A stretch of 64,000 nt of DNA, taken from contig NZ_JAEPWM010000011.1 in assembly GCF_016654015.1 (NCBI RefSeq), positions 62,001 through 126,000 on the forward strand, written 5' to 3'. The position numbers and the translations under genes are program-made. The stretch is from Ramlibacter ginsenosidimutans. GTDB lineage: Bacteria; Pseudomonadota; Gammaproteobacteria; Burkholderiales; Burkholderiaceae_C. The notes under the pieces are model-generated. The model saw only the letters and a list, made by a program, of their open reading frames with translations. It searched no databases and was not told the origin of the DNA. Shown here one piece after another: positions 26,935 to 35,696 of the stretch (the stretch's first letter is position 1; each line of letters opens with the position of its first letter).

Positions 26935-27819
26935 TTGAAGGTAGTAAGACAGCCGTGGGCGAAGGTTCGACCAGCTGGCCGAACAGCCGGGTCCGAGACG
27001 ACACGGGCGACTGGCGACTGGATCCGAAATCTCACGGTATTGGTGGCGCTTGGCTCTACAGCCTGCGCCCTAGTGGGCTTTGGCGTAACTTGGGGGTACA
27101 CCTCGGTGTACGGCCTGGCACCAGGAGTCTGGTACGACAACGGCTTTGAGCTAATTGGCCTGGCGGGAGACGCACTGTTAGGCCTTCTTTCCGCGTTCAC
27201 TGACGGTGGAACATGGCGATCGGTCCCAAGAGCCGCACTTTTATATGGCCTTGTAGGTGCCGCGGTAGTGTTCATCTGGTGGTCCCTCCTCAAGCCGATC
27301 GAGAGCAGACAGAAGGACCCCAATCTCAGTGATAGGCGCGCCCCGGGGGTGTGGCTTCGGGCGCTGCAGTGGTTGGGTCAACGCAGGGTCGGCTGGCCTG
27401 GGCATCTGCTGCGAGGGCTGGTCGCCGCCTTGGTTGGAGGCACGGTCACCGCAGTGAGCACGATTGTCGGCACCTTCATGATGTTCCTCGCACTTGTCAT
27501 GATCTCCTTGCTGCCCTACATCGGGTACGTCGGTGGCGCTGCATACGCGAACGCAACGGTCATGGCCCCGCAAGCATGCGTGAGCAGCCCGGGTAAGCGC
27601 CTGCGTGCCCGCAGCATGGGCGCGCCCGGTGCAAACTGCGTGGAGATCGTTGACCCGGTCTCTAAGCAGAAGTACGTCGGCAGACTCGTCGCCGCGACCG
27701 GGACAAAGATCGTTCTGTACCTACCCAGCGTTGATCAGGTGGTCGCCATTCCGCGCAAGACCGAAGTGATACTAACGACGGAAAGTGCTCCTTCGCCTGC
27801 AGCCGGCGCACGAAAGTAG
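26935..27819 (+). CDS. Hypothetical inner membrane protein
   Basis: The frame starts at a TTG at 26935 after GAGGGGG and encodes 294 residues. Four hydrophobic segments are visible: LTVLVALGSTACALVGFGV, ALLYGLVGAAVVFIWWSLL, LLRGLVAALVGGTVTAV and MMFLALVMISLLPYIGYVG. The last 95 residues are soluble with several beta strands and one Cys pair (PQACVSSPG, GANCVEIV). I do not recognise the family. It follows the peptidase gene by about 200 bases in the same direction. Confidence 0.65.
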   Translation: MKVVRQPWAKVRPAGRTAGSETTRATGDWIRNLTVLVALGSTACALVGFGVTWGYTSVYGLAPGVWYDNGFELIGLAGDALLGLLSAFTDGGTWRSVPRAALLYGLVGAAVVFIWWSLLKPIESRQKDPNLSDRRAPGVWLRALQWLGQRRVGWPGHLLRGLVAALVGGTVTAVSTIVGTFMMFLALVMISLLPYIGYVGGAAYANATVMAPQACVSSPGKRLRARSMGAPGANCVEIVDPVSKQKYVGRLVAATGTKIVLYLPSVDQVVAIPRKTEVILTTESAPSPAAGARK

Positions 27820-27973
27820 CGGGAATGCAGCTGGCAGCTCAGTGATCGCGGGCACGACGCTGCCCTGAGAGAGCACGCCCAAGGACCGACGTCGGAACCC
27901 ACGCCACCGTGTGACAGTGAAGTCCGCCTAGGTTGCCCCGCTTCACGCGCCAACGTCCGTAACCCCCACGCCG

Positions 27974-29026
27974 CTAGGCCTGTCGTTCACGTGTACGTCT
28001 GTCGACCAGCGCTTTCCCACTGACGCCCGACAGGGTCAATAGATCCCGAAGGACCGAGCTGAGAAGGGCCTCTTCCCACGCTGTCTCCGGCGCCCACCAA
28101 CTCGGTCGTACTGATAGAGACTCCTTCAATCTATCCTGGAACGGGTGGCCGTCGAACGAACGCATCGTGGCTTTCAGGCCAATGTCTCTGCACATGCTCC
28201 AGAACGCTCGCGCGGTGAGCGGGGGAACGGAGGACATGCTCGAACGCTCCAGAAAGGCGAATCGGAGGAGCCGGTTCTCGAGCGCACAAAGTTCGCTTGG
28301 AAGGAGATCAAGCTTCCGCAGCCGCACTTCCACACGCACAACCGGCTGCGACTTACGACTGGCTAGCTGCTGAAGGCGGTTGTCGGACAGCCGGTCGTCT
28401 TGTTCGCGCGAGGAACTGAACTTGCTGACGTGCCGATAGAGCGACTCGACGTCCTTCGCATACACGGCCGCCGCGCTGCTGCTCGAGACGCTTCCGAACA
28501 TAAGCGTCTCGATCGTCCCTCGAGTTCGTGACATGCGCTTACCGAACACGGTGAGCTGCTGCGCATGGGAGTAGATGACGTGCAGGTCGTCAAGCCGCGC
28601 CCCCACAAGGTCCACAGCGACATCTAGCCGACGGATCCGGCATGCGCGCAATAGTTCAGGGTATGCCTCACCGAACGCATCGCGGAAGAAGTTGTGGATG
28701 AGGGCGATATCGGATGCCGTCATTCGCGCCGGGTTGCATTCGACGCGCACGCCGTAGCGTTGCCGCTTCCTGTCTCGCACGCCGTAGGTGACGAGCACCT
28801 TGCTCCCACTTGGGATGAGAAGGTGAACCCCATAGCGGAATCTCCCCGGGGCGCCGAAGAACGGCATGCAGCTGCCGCCTCCGAGTGCACTGCGTACGTA
28901 CTCGTGGAAGCCGGGGAGCCAGCCGAGCTCTGCGCCTAGCACCTTCGCCGTGGGCAGCGAGTACGCGAGCTTGTCCAAGAATCCAGCTGATTGCTGGATC
29001 GGTGAAGCTGATAGCGCTGTGGACAT
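27974..29026 (-). CDS. Putative replication initiation (Rep) protein
   Basis: The protein of 350 residues resembles phage/plasmid replication initiation factors of the gene II / Rep_trans type. Visible parts are PFFGAPGRFRYGVHLLIPSG near the start, IRRLDVAVDLVGARLDDLHV (the conserved R-x-D-x-A-x-D motif), RGTIETLMFGSVSSSSAAAVYAKD (the G-S-x-x-S-x-x-x-x-x-x-Y-x-K motif with the likely catalytic Tyr nearby) and PVVRVEVRLR. A tandem 9-bp repeat array lies about 190 bases upstream of its start. The set suggests a rolling-circle type initiator from an integrated plasmid or phage. No mobilisation gene is next to it. Confidence 0.65.
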   Translation of the reverse strand: MSTALSASPIQQSAGFLDKLAYSLPTAKVLGAELGWLPGFHEYVRSALGGGSCMPFFGAPGRFRYGVHLLIPSGSKVLVTYGVRDRKRQRYGVRVECNPARMTASDIALIHNFFRDAFGEAYPELLRACRIRRLDVAVDLVGARLDDLHVIYSHAQQLTVFGKRMSRTRGTIETLMFGSVSSSSAAAVYAKDVESLYRHVSKFSSSREQDDRLSDNRLQQLASRKSQPVVRVEVRLRKLDLLPSELCALENRLLRFAFLERSSMSSVPPLTARAFWSMCRDIGLKATMRSFDGHPFQDRLKESLSVRPSWWAPETAWEEALLSSVLRDLLTLSGVSGKALVDRRTRERQA

Positions 29027-29213
29027 GTGATCTTGATCTCTGTGTTGGTCGAAGTGAGCTGGGCTGGCATGGCTCAGCCTTGGGGACGTTTTCAGTTACG
29101 CGCTTATTAGTCGCCTGCAGGGATGCCACGTGAGACCCGCCTGCCGGCTAATTGCCTGTAGCTCACGTTGCGTCGCATGGTGTTGCGGGCCGCGGGGTCG
29201 GCCGCCTGATCCA

Positions 29214-29276
29214 CGCAACACGTGCAACACGCGCAACACGCGCAACACGTGCAACACGTGCAACACGCGCCACGCG
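29214..29276 (+). repeat. Seven tandem 9-bp iteron-like repeats
   Basis: Six copies of YGCAACACG run head to tail from 29214 to 29267 (pattern of the first base C,T,C,C,T,T), then a degenerate seventh, CGCCACGCG, to 29276. The period is exactly nine. They lie in the 305-base gap between the Rep-like gene and the next gene, upstream of both starts or ends as iterons usually do. No other gene is present in the gap. The flank 29277-29300 is GC-rich; an AT-rich unwinding stretch was not evident. Confidence 0.75.
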
Positions 29277-29331
29277 AGCGCGCATCCACATCGGATGCCG
29301 TCGCGATCGCTGCCACGCGACCTACGGCGCC

Positions 29332-30228
29332 TTAGATCGCCTCCGCTCCAGGTAGGTCGAGGGCGTCGCGGTACCGCTCCAACCATCCCTCCGCGAGATC
29401 CAGCTCACGTGTGGGTGGCATCTGGTCAAGCCGTCGCTTGACCGTGCTGCGGTTCACGCCAACCAACTTGGCGATTGCCTCCAGCTGCCATCCTTCGCAA
29501 CGCAGCATCCACATGACGCGCCCCGAGAGGTCTTTTGCCACGAAAGGGTCCGCCTTGTAGACATAGCGATCTTGCGCCACCCGCACCGAGCACATCACCG
29601 TTCCGTGGTTCAGTCCGTCAAGGTGCAGCGCTCCGTGCCATCGAATATGGAAGCTGTGACGAGCGCCCGCCTCCGGCTCGCACGCTTCGACGTCGATGAC
29701 CTCGTCCGCGAGTCGTTCAAGCTGCAGTCTCGAGGGCGCTGAAACGCGCTTGGTGAACACCACGATGTGACTTGCCGCGGAGACGGCGAGTTGCTTGAAC
29801 CGGGTGAGCCCTTCGATGACGTGGTTCGGAAGCGGATCCGATACGGGCTGCTCAAAGCAGACCAACGCCTTCGTCGATCCCGTCAACTCTCCCAGCACCG
29901 CGCCGATTCCCTCGTCACGGCACGGATCAAAGCCTTGTCGTCCGATATGGCGGCGCTCAAGCCCTCGAGGCTCCTTTCGCCCTGCCGCGCAAAGCTCGGC
30001 CAACAGCCGGATCTGCTCAAAGGACCGCGGCGTGCCGGCATGCAAGGACACCACTCGACGGGGCTCAGGAAAGGGGATGCCCAGCTTATCGCTTCCTTCT
30101 GCCGCGTGCCGCTCAATGAGGTACCTGGCGTGGAACTCGTGCTCCTCGCTGTCCATCGTCACCAGCGTCATGCCGGGCCTCAGCGGCACTTGGCGCAGAG
30201 CGAGGGCGGTGCGGCTCACTTTACTCAT
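29332..30228 (-). CDS. Hypothetical DNA-binding protein with C-terminal helix-turn-helix
   Basis: The ATG at 30228 follows GGAGG and lies inside the end of the AlpA-like gene, giving 298 residues. The middle has a Rossmann-like order (RRVVSLHAG, TKALVCFEQPVS, HIVVFTKRVS) and may be a reduced P-loop or nuclease-like domain without clear catalytic residues. Near the end, WQLEAIAKLVGVNRSTVKRR is a good helix-turn-helix, followed by RELDLAEGWLERY. Placed between an AlpA-like regulator and Rep with iterons, it may act in replication or copy control of the element. Function not established. Confidence 0.6.
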   Translation of the reverse strand: MSKVSRTALALRQVPLRPGMTLVTMDSEEHEFHARYLIERHAAEGSDKLGIPFPEPRRVVSLHAGTPRSFEQIRLLAELCAAGRKEPRGLERRHIGRQGFDPCRDEGIGAVLGELTGSTKALVCFEQPVSDPLPNHVIEGLTRFKQLAVSAASHIVVFTKRVSAPSRLQLERLADEVIDVEACEPEAGARHSFHIRWHGALHLDGLNHGTVMCSVRVAQDRYVYKADPFVAKDLSGRVMWMLRCEGWQLEAIAKLVGVNRSTVKRRLDQMPPTRELDLAEGWLERYRDALDLPGAEAI

Positions 30229-30439
30229 TGCCGCCCTCCACCTTGTTACGGTCAGCGACGCAGGCGTCAATGAAGCCTTGCACCTCGCTCTCGACCCAGC
30301 GCACCGTGCGCGGACCGACGCGAACCGGACGCGGGAAGCGCCCCTCGGCCATGATCAGGTAGAGCCCAGAGTTGGAGATGCCGGTGCGACGCAGCACCTC
30401 CTCCTTCTTCAGCAGCGCATCGGGAGCTTGTTTAGCCAT
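30221..30439 (-). CDS. AlpA-family excisionase-like regulator
   Basis: This 72-residue protein has the AlpA/MerR-like winged helix: LLKKEEVLRRTGISNSGLYL, then FPRPVRVGPRTVRWVESEVQ, the signature of prophage and island-encoded AlpA regulators and recombination directionality factors. The start at 30439 is near the family start; an ATG at 30469 would add ten residues. It overlaps the next gene by eight bases. Such genes usually accompany an integrase, and none was found in this window. Confidence 0.82.
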   Translation of the reverse strand: MAKQAPDALLKKEEVLRRTGISNSGLYLIMAEGRFPRPVRVGPRTVRWVESEVQGFIDACVADRNKVEGGNE

Positions 30440-30539
30440 GTTTGGACCACGTTGTGTGTCATTGAACATGGCCGGATTTCACCCGGGGCGCTCACGCTGC
30501 GGACGATCTTGCCAACTCACCCCAGTTGGCAAGATGCGG

Positions 30540-31394
30540 TCAAGGCGCCTGCTTTGTGGCAGTGGACAGCGGCTTCAGCTGCAGATCAGCCCGCTGGCGG
30601 AAGGCTTCGAGGGCAATGGCGAACTGCTTTCGTATGGTCCCCGGGCGTGGCACAGCCGTGGGGTCGTAGGCACGCTCGGCAAGCCACGTCCTGAGTTTCG
30701 ACTCGATCGCGTTGAGGCTGAATCGCGATGATGTGTGCCACTCGCCGTTCATTGCCTCTTCGTGCACCCAGTGCAGGAGCGCGCCTGCGTACACGAGAAC
30801 TTGTTGGTCGCCGCGGCTCTTGATTTTGGCCAGTTCTTTGTCGGCATCGAACGCCTCGTCCGGAGAATCAGCACCCGGTGAAGGGGGCTCGCGGTCGGAG
30901 TAGGTGCTCCGGAGCTCCGCGAGCAGATCCTTCACGGGTCTGGACCCTGCGGGAATGGGCGGCGACAAGGCTTTGAACGCATCAGGGATCGTTTGCTTAA
31001 GTACTGCGGCGAATGGCGACATGTCGCTGTTGGCAAGCGCAACGAAGGCAGCGAGGGGCACCATCACCTTCTGGAACTCGACGCGGTCCACGGTCGGCTC
31101 GCCCAAAAGAGGTTCCAGCAGCGGATTCTTGCCTGCCATCGCGTGGTACGCCTCAGCGAGCAGTCGGTTGTACTGCTTGGCGACGAGTGAGCGGGTCGGC
31201 CACTTGGTTGCCCCTGCTTTGCGTGCGGCGCCCGGCTGAAGGCCCATGAGCAGCAGACAGCAGTCGGAGATGCGCGCTGCAGGCCGGTGTTGGTATTGGG
31301 TCCAGTTCGGCGCCGGGATCTCGGGCGATGGCTCTTGCGGCGACGGAGCTTGGGGCAACTCCTGGTCCGCTTCCTGTTTTTGTGTTTTCCGCAT
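30540..31394 (-). CDS. Hypothetical protein of the Rep/AlpA gene block
   Basis: The protein has 284 residues, with a Pro/Gln/Glu-rich first 30, then helical sequence including TRSLVAKQYNRLLAEAYHAM and DQQVLVYAGALLHWVHEEAM, and a C-terminal helix-rich part FSLNAIESKLRTWLAERAYD. No catalytic motif or membrane segment is seen. It is in the same strand and block as the AlpA-like, DNA-binding and Rep genes and is probably a component of that element. Confidence 0.6.
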   Translation of the reverse strand: MRKTQKQEADQELPQAPSPQEPSPEIPAPNWTQYQHRPAARISDCCLLLMGLQPGAARKAGATKWPTRSLVAKQYNRLLAEAYHAMAGKNPLLEPLLGEPTVDRVEFQKVMVPLAAFVALANSDMSPFAAVLKQTIPDAFKALSPPIPAGSRPVKDLLAELRSTYSDREPPSPGADSPDEAFDADKELAKIKSRGDQQVLVYAGALLHWVHEEAMNGEWHTSSRFSLNAIESKLRTWLAERAYDPTAVPRPGTIRKQFAIALEAFRQRADLQLKPLSTATKQAP

Positions 31395-31489
31395 GCGAGG
31401 GCTAGCTTAGGAAAACGCCATATTATGCGAAGCCAAACCGGCCCACCAGGACAGAAGGAGGGGGCGGATGCTGAGGACACACACACAAA

Positions 31490-32038
31490 ATGGCTTCGCG
31501 AATCCTGCCGCCGCTCCCCGCTGCGCCGACGCATGCGGACATCGTCCGCCATTTCGTGCGGTACAAGAAGAAAAAGCTACTCGAGGAATTGGAATGGTTT
31601 GCAGGGCAGCAGACGTTTAGAGCGGCGCTCTCAGAGGCGGCGTATGCACGGGGAAGGGACGGGAAGCGATTGAGTCACCAGCGCCGACTCCTCAAACACG
31701 TGATTCCCGAGTCCCACGCAATCTGGAGTGCGCATGCTCCTGCGCTGCAGCGATGCTCAGAGTTTGACGACCTGATCGCGCTGATCGAGCAACTACTCGG
31801 AAACGTTGAGCGCGCGGGAGATCTGTATTTTTATGACACGGCGCTTAGGTTGGGGATCTTGCCAAACCGAGTGTTCCTGCAGACAGGCGCATGGGACGGC
31901 GCGAGGCGCGTAGTGCCCGGGATCAGAGGTCGCTCCGTTCCGCTGTCGGCTTTCCCGGAGCCCTATCACGCCCTTGCGCCGTACGAGATGGAAAATGCGC
32001 TCTGCGTGTACAAGAGTGCAATTCCAGTTCCTGTGTAG
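31490..32038 (+). CDS. Conserved-looking hypothetical protein, possibly OGG-like fold
   Basis: The protein of 182 residues begins with LPAAPTHADIVRHFVRYKKK and later has LYFYDTALRLGILPNRVFLQ, TGAWDGARRV and FPEPYHALAPYEMENALCVY. This D-T-A-L-R-x-G ... H/Q-x-G-x-x-x-G-A-R ... E-x-x-L-C-x-Y order is one I have seen in bacterial proteins labelled 8-oxoguanine glycosylase-like fold; that resemblance is from memory and weak. It stands alone, divergent from the previous gene. Confidence 0.6.
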   Translation: MASRILPPLPAAPTHADIVRHFVRYKKKKLLEELEWFAGQQTFRAALSEAAYARGRDGKRLSHQRRLLKHVIPESHAIWSAHAPALQRCSEFDDLIALIEQLLGNVERAGDLYFYDTALRLGILPNRVFLQTGAWDGARRVVPGIRGRSVPLSAFPEPYHALAPYEMENALCVYKSAIPVPV

Positions 32039-32198
32039 TGGACGTTGGCAGTCGCGACAGGTCGATCTCTCCCCTGTCCGCCGACACACGTGGCCTCGGC
32101 GGTGACAGTAGTGCATCCGAGACAGGCGGACCCCGTCGGCTTGCTCAGTCAGCGACTTCTGATTCACACTCGTATAACGAAAAAAGTGGAGGAGTTCA

Positions 32199-32627
32199 GT
32201 GGCGAAAGCGAAACCGGTGCCAAAGGGCACAGGCGGGAAGCGACAAAGTTCTTCAAAACAAGTCACTGCGAAGGCTCTCGCGCCGAAGCCGGCAAAGACG
32301 GCTGCCGCAAGACGGGCTTCGAAAGTTCAGCCCGCGGGAACCCTGAGAAGCAAGCGTAGTGCGGCGGCAGACGCGGCAGAGAAGTCGAAGGTTACCTACC
32401 ATGCGCAGCAACTTCTGGCGGCACTGAGAGCGCTAGGCATTGGCGTGGACCTGGCCGCTGAAAAGCCGCGATCCACGAAAACGAAGACAGACGGAAAGAA
32501 GACCTCCGCAAAAAGGCCGCCTGCGAAGAAGGCGGCCACGAAGAGCGCAAGGGCCGCCAAGAAGGCGTCCCGCGCGGGCCGCATAGACGGACTAGGTGGC
32601 GGCCGCCCGCCAGGTAGATCCAAGTAG
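32199..32627 (+). CDS. Lysine/alanine-rich histone H1-like protein
   Basis: From a GTG at 32199 preceded by GGAGG, the 142-residue product is very basic. The ends are repeats of Lys, Ala, Pro and Thr (KPAKTAAARR, KRPPAKKAATKSARAAKKAS) like bacterial histone H1-like or AlgP-type tails. A central 30-residue helix, KVTYHAQQLLAALRALGIGV, is the only structured part. The last bases precede a membrane protein gene by ten. Nucleic acid binding is inferred from composition only. Confidence 0.6.
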   Translation: MAKAKPVPKGTGGKRQSSSKQVTAKALAPKPAKTAAARRASKVQPAGTLRSKRSAAADAAEKSKVTYHAQQLLAALRALGIGVDLAAEKPRSTKTKTDGKKTSAKRPPAKKAATKSARAAKKASRAGRIDGLGGGRPPGRSK

Positions 32628-32637
32628 AGGACTCGCG

Positions 32638-33918
32638 GTGATTGTTCGGAGGTCGTCGGCACGTCGCTCCAGGGTGCCGGACAGCGCGACCGGTGAAACT
32701 GGGCGGCGCTTCAAGAGCGCGACTGAGGCGACAAAGGAGCTCCACGAGGCGTACAACGCGTGGACCGCCGGAGTCTCGAAACTCGCTGTTCAGGCCGCAT
32801 TCGGCTGCATAGCGGCGAATTGGGCCGTTCACGGCCACGCCGGGATTATCGCGAACTGGGCCGCTACATTGTCGGTAATTGGAGCGGTCGCATACCTGGC
32901 ATCTGTGCTCCTGGTCGCGTGGGCCCTGATTCGCGAGTACGAGGTCCGATATAAGTACGCGGACGAGGATAAAGAGCGGTGGAAGCGTGAATTTGAGAGC
33001 GAGCACGATACGGCGTGGCCGTACACGGATGCGATCGAAAGGGTGGGTCGCTGGTACAGCAGGCTCGGGATCTATCTTCCACTTGCTTCCGGAGCCCTAT
33101 TTGTACTGAGTCTTTTTGTGCCAGCAGCGCGTTCTGCATCGCCGTCCGGTTCCCTCGGGACGGTGCTGCCGTCGCCGTCCTCTCCTGTTGTACTTGGCCC
33201 TCACGATCCTGCGGTTGGGGCAGAACCAACATTCTTCATCATGGGCCTTGGTGCTGCGTTCGTGGCGATTGGCCTCGTAGCACTGTACAAGTTTGAACCG
33301 CGGCGCACCGCCATCTTCGCGACCATGCTCGGTGGCTCATTGCTCGTATGGGGAGGGGTGACGCAGCGTCTGCAGCTTCAGGCGACGTTTAACTTGAAGC
33401 CAGACGCACTGCTTAAGATCGTGAATGAACAAGTGCAGAGTGTCTCGTCACCTGGCCCTGAGCGAATTGCGTTTTTCGATCAATTTCTTTTGGGAGAGTC
33501 GCGTCGCTTGCAGCTCGCGTCAAGTGAAGTCATTGATGTCGCACAGTCCGTGGAAGTCGACAACGCAGTGTCAAGTTGGCTGAAGCGCCGGTCAGAGGGG
33601 CACGATGGCATGCTGCTTGTGATCGGTGCGACCGACCGCGTTCGACTAGGCAAGGCGCTCACACAGCAATACGAGGCGAACGTGGGGCTGGCTCGCGCGA
33701 GGGCGGAGGTAGTAAAGGGCGCAATCCTTCAGAGATGCCGGGCACGCGAGCGGCGATGTGACCTTACAGAAGAGCAGGTCATAGTTCTTGTATCCGGCCC
33801 AAGGGAGACAGCAGCGCTGAGCGCGTCGGAGGTGTCTGCGAACGGCTACCCTCGCGATCGCCGCGTCGACGTTTGGGCCTTTTGGACAAAAAGGGCAGCC
33901 ACCGCGATCGCCCGCTAA
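32638..33918 (+). CDS. Membrane protein with C-terminal OmpA-like region
   Basis: GTG 32638 was chosen because AGAGG stands seven bases before it and it follows the upstream stop; an in-frame GTG at 32596 would overlap that gene. The 426-residue product has about four transmembrane segments (LSVIGAVAYLASVLLVAWAL, LGIYLPLASGALFVLSLFVP, FIMGLGAAFVAIGLVALY, AIFATMLGGSLLVWGG). The C-terminal 150 residues include LLVIGATDRVRLGKALTQQY followed by NVGLARARAEVVKGAI, which matches the OmpA-C pattern of G-x-T-D ... N-x-x-L-x-x-x-R-A-x-x-V. Such MotB-like domains bind peptidoglycan. I do not recognise the whole protein. Confidence 0.6.
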   Translation: MIVRRSSARRSRVPDSATGETGRRFKSATEATKELHEAYNAWTAGVSKLAVQAAFGCIAANWAVHGHAGIIANWAATLSVIGAVAYLASVLLVAWALIREYEVRYKYADEDKERWKREFESEHDTAWPYTDAIERVGRWYSRLGIYLPLASGALFVLSLFVPAARSASPSGSLGTVLPSPSSPVVLGPHDPAVGAEPTFFIMGLGAAFVAIGLVALYKFEPRRTAIFATMLGGSLLVWGGVTQRLQLQATFNLKPDALLKIVNEQVQSVSSPGPERIAFFDQFLLGESRRLQLASSEVIDVAQSVEVDNAVSSWLKRRSEGHDGMLLVIGATDRVRLGKALTQQYEANVGLARARAEVVKGAILQRCRARERRCDLTEEQVIVLVSGPRETAALSASEVSANGYPRDRRVDVWAFWTKRAATAIAR

Positions 33919-34166
33919 CGATCGTCCGTCGCTTTGAACCGTTTACCTGGCTGGTGATGGCATGTAGGCTAGGGAAGGGAGGACCTGCAAGGGTAGACAG
34001 TGTCGTCTTCCATACGGGCGAAACGATGCCTCGAACCGCCACACGGATGGCGAGAGAAGGTGCGATCGCCTTTTGGCCACCCTAACCGCCGCGCTCCAAG
34101 CAAGTGGCGTGTTCTGATGCTTACAGACACGTTTTCGCCAGATCTAAATCGACGTGCGCAGGCGTA

Positions 34167-35696
34167 CTAGGCCGTCACGCCTGCGAATGAGTACCGCGCT
34201 GCTGTTCGGGCGTATCGTGCGAGCAATGCTGATGCGACGGACTCTGACCAGGCACGATCGGTGCGTTCGTCCTCGTAGATCGAAAGACAGGCTCGTAGTG
34301 CCATGCGCGATCGATGCCTATAGCTGAGATCGGGGAAGGGCGACTGCGATTCGCTTGTTTCCAAATGGGTGACCCATGAAGACATCAAGTCGGGGGCGCC
34401 GGTCGCAACTGCAAGTTGAACCAAGAGGGCTACGTAGCCGCCGGCGAGCAGTTCTTGCCGATCGACGTCGTCGAGGCTGGCGCGAATGAGGCGATACGTG
34501 TTCATGAACCGAAGGGCGCGGCGTGGCGAAGTGGCCGCATGCGGCGCCAGTCTTCCCATGAAGTCGACCTCGGGCACCGTCAGGCGGAGGAGGACAGGCT
34601 CAGGCGCTTCACTGTCGCGAGCTGGGATGGCAGGTGGCGCGGTGGGCGCCTCATCATCTCGACTCTCGAATTCCTGCCGCAAGAGGGCGCCCAGACGGGC
34701 TCGTACGAACTCCGAGCTGGATGCTGCGTCCATGGGGCGTACCCAGTAAGGTATTTGGAAGATCTTCTCGAGGTAATCATCAGGCGTGATGCCGTCGCGC
34801 GCGCCATCTTCACTAACCAAAGCATCGTAGTGGCGCGCGAGTGATCGTCGCACCCACCGGACGTCAACAGCCACGAGAACAACGAATATCGGGAACGTGA
34901 GAAGCAAATTCACTGCTTGCAGCACGTCTACGACCTTCTCCGGAGGGCAGCGGTCGAGGTCATCGATGTAGAGGATTACGCGATCAAAACCGACGCTGCT
35001 TGTCTCCGCCTCCTGTACTGATTGCTGCAGCTTCTCGAGCTGAGCAATCTCATCTGAGGATAGCAATCGCCGATGCTGCTCCAGAGAATCACGTAGCTCT
35101 TTGAGAAACCGTTCGCGACCGAGTCTCAGTGCTTCCCCGCCAGTCGTGTCTGGACCCGTGACGGCTCCTGAAAGCTCCTCAATGTCCTTCCGGATATTTG
35201 CGATAAGCCCAAGATGCTTGGCGTAATGCCCATCGCTCGCACGGGAGCGGATGAACTTTATGAGTCGATCGGCCCCCGTGGACGCCGTGAATTCCGCGTG
35301 CGCGGTCCTCAGTCGGTCCGATGCAGCGGCAAGGTCTGCCTGTGCCGTCTCCACAGCCACGTTGAGCGCGGCGAGTCTCTGAGCCTCCCTCTTCGCATCA
35401 GCAGAGGCCGCTGCGGTGTGCTGCTCAATGGCGCGATCGAGCTCAAATGTCGCGACTTGAAGGCGCTTCAGGGCACGCCGGGCGAAGTGTCCAACGGCAC
35501 CGATCCAGCCGATCACGCCAGTCATCACGGCCAACAGTTGACCGACACCGGTCTTAAATACCGAGAGCAGAGGAGCCCACTCAGTTAGGACCGACAGCGA
35601 GGCCACTGCAAGTGCGGGCGCGACGAGCACCAGAACTACAAACAGCACCGCGCTCGACTTCGACTTGAAACGGGAGGTGAGCGAGGTGATGGTCAA
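34167..35696 (-). CDS. KAP-family NTPase, distal part (after frameshift)
   Basis: The frame begins with a TTG at 35696 and holds 509 residues. Two transmembrane helices come first (AVLFVVLVLVAPALAVASLS and LLAVMTGVIGWIGAVGHFAR). A coiled coil follows, then Walker B in RVILYIDDLDRCPPEKVV near residue 245 and FVVLVAVDVRWVRRSL. In KAP NTPases the helix pair is inserted between Walker A and Walker B, so this frame alone is half an ATPase. In-frame sequence upstream of the TTG continues as sensible protein for at least 35 codons, which shows that this and the next entry were one gene. Confidence 0.8.
   Translation of the reverse strand: MTITSLTSRFKSKSSAVLFVVLVLVAPALAVASLSVLTEWAPLLSVFKTGVGQLLAVMTGVIGWIGAVGHFARRALKRLQVATFELDRAIEQHTAAASADAKREAQRLAALNVAVETAQADLAAASDRLRTAHAEFTASTGADRLIKFIRSRASDGHYAKHLGLIANIRKDIEELSGAVTGPDTTGGEALRLGRERFLKELRDSLEQHRRLLSSDEIAQLEKLQQSVQEAETSSVGFDRVILYIDDLDRCPPEKVVDVLQAVNLLLTFPIFVVLVAVDVRWVRRSLARHYDALVSEDGARDGITPDDYLEKIFQIPYWVRPMDAASSSEFVRARLGALLRQEFESRDDEAPTAPPAIPARDSEAPEPVLLRLTVPEVDFMGRLAPHAATSPRRALRFMNTYRLIRASLDDVDRQELLAGGYVALLVQLAVATGAPDLMSSWVTHLETSESQSPFPDLSYRHRSRMALRACLSIYEDERTDRAWSESVASALLARYARTAARYSFAGVTA

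Noticed and set aside
29214-29276. Possible CRISPR array from short direct repeats
   Set aside because: Repeats are 9 bp with no spacers between them and no cas genes are present; iteron-like array fits better.
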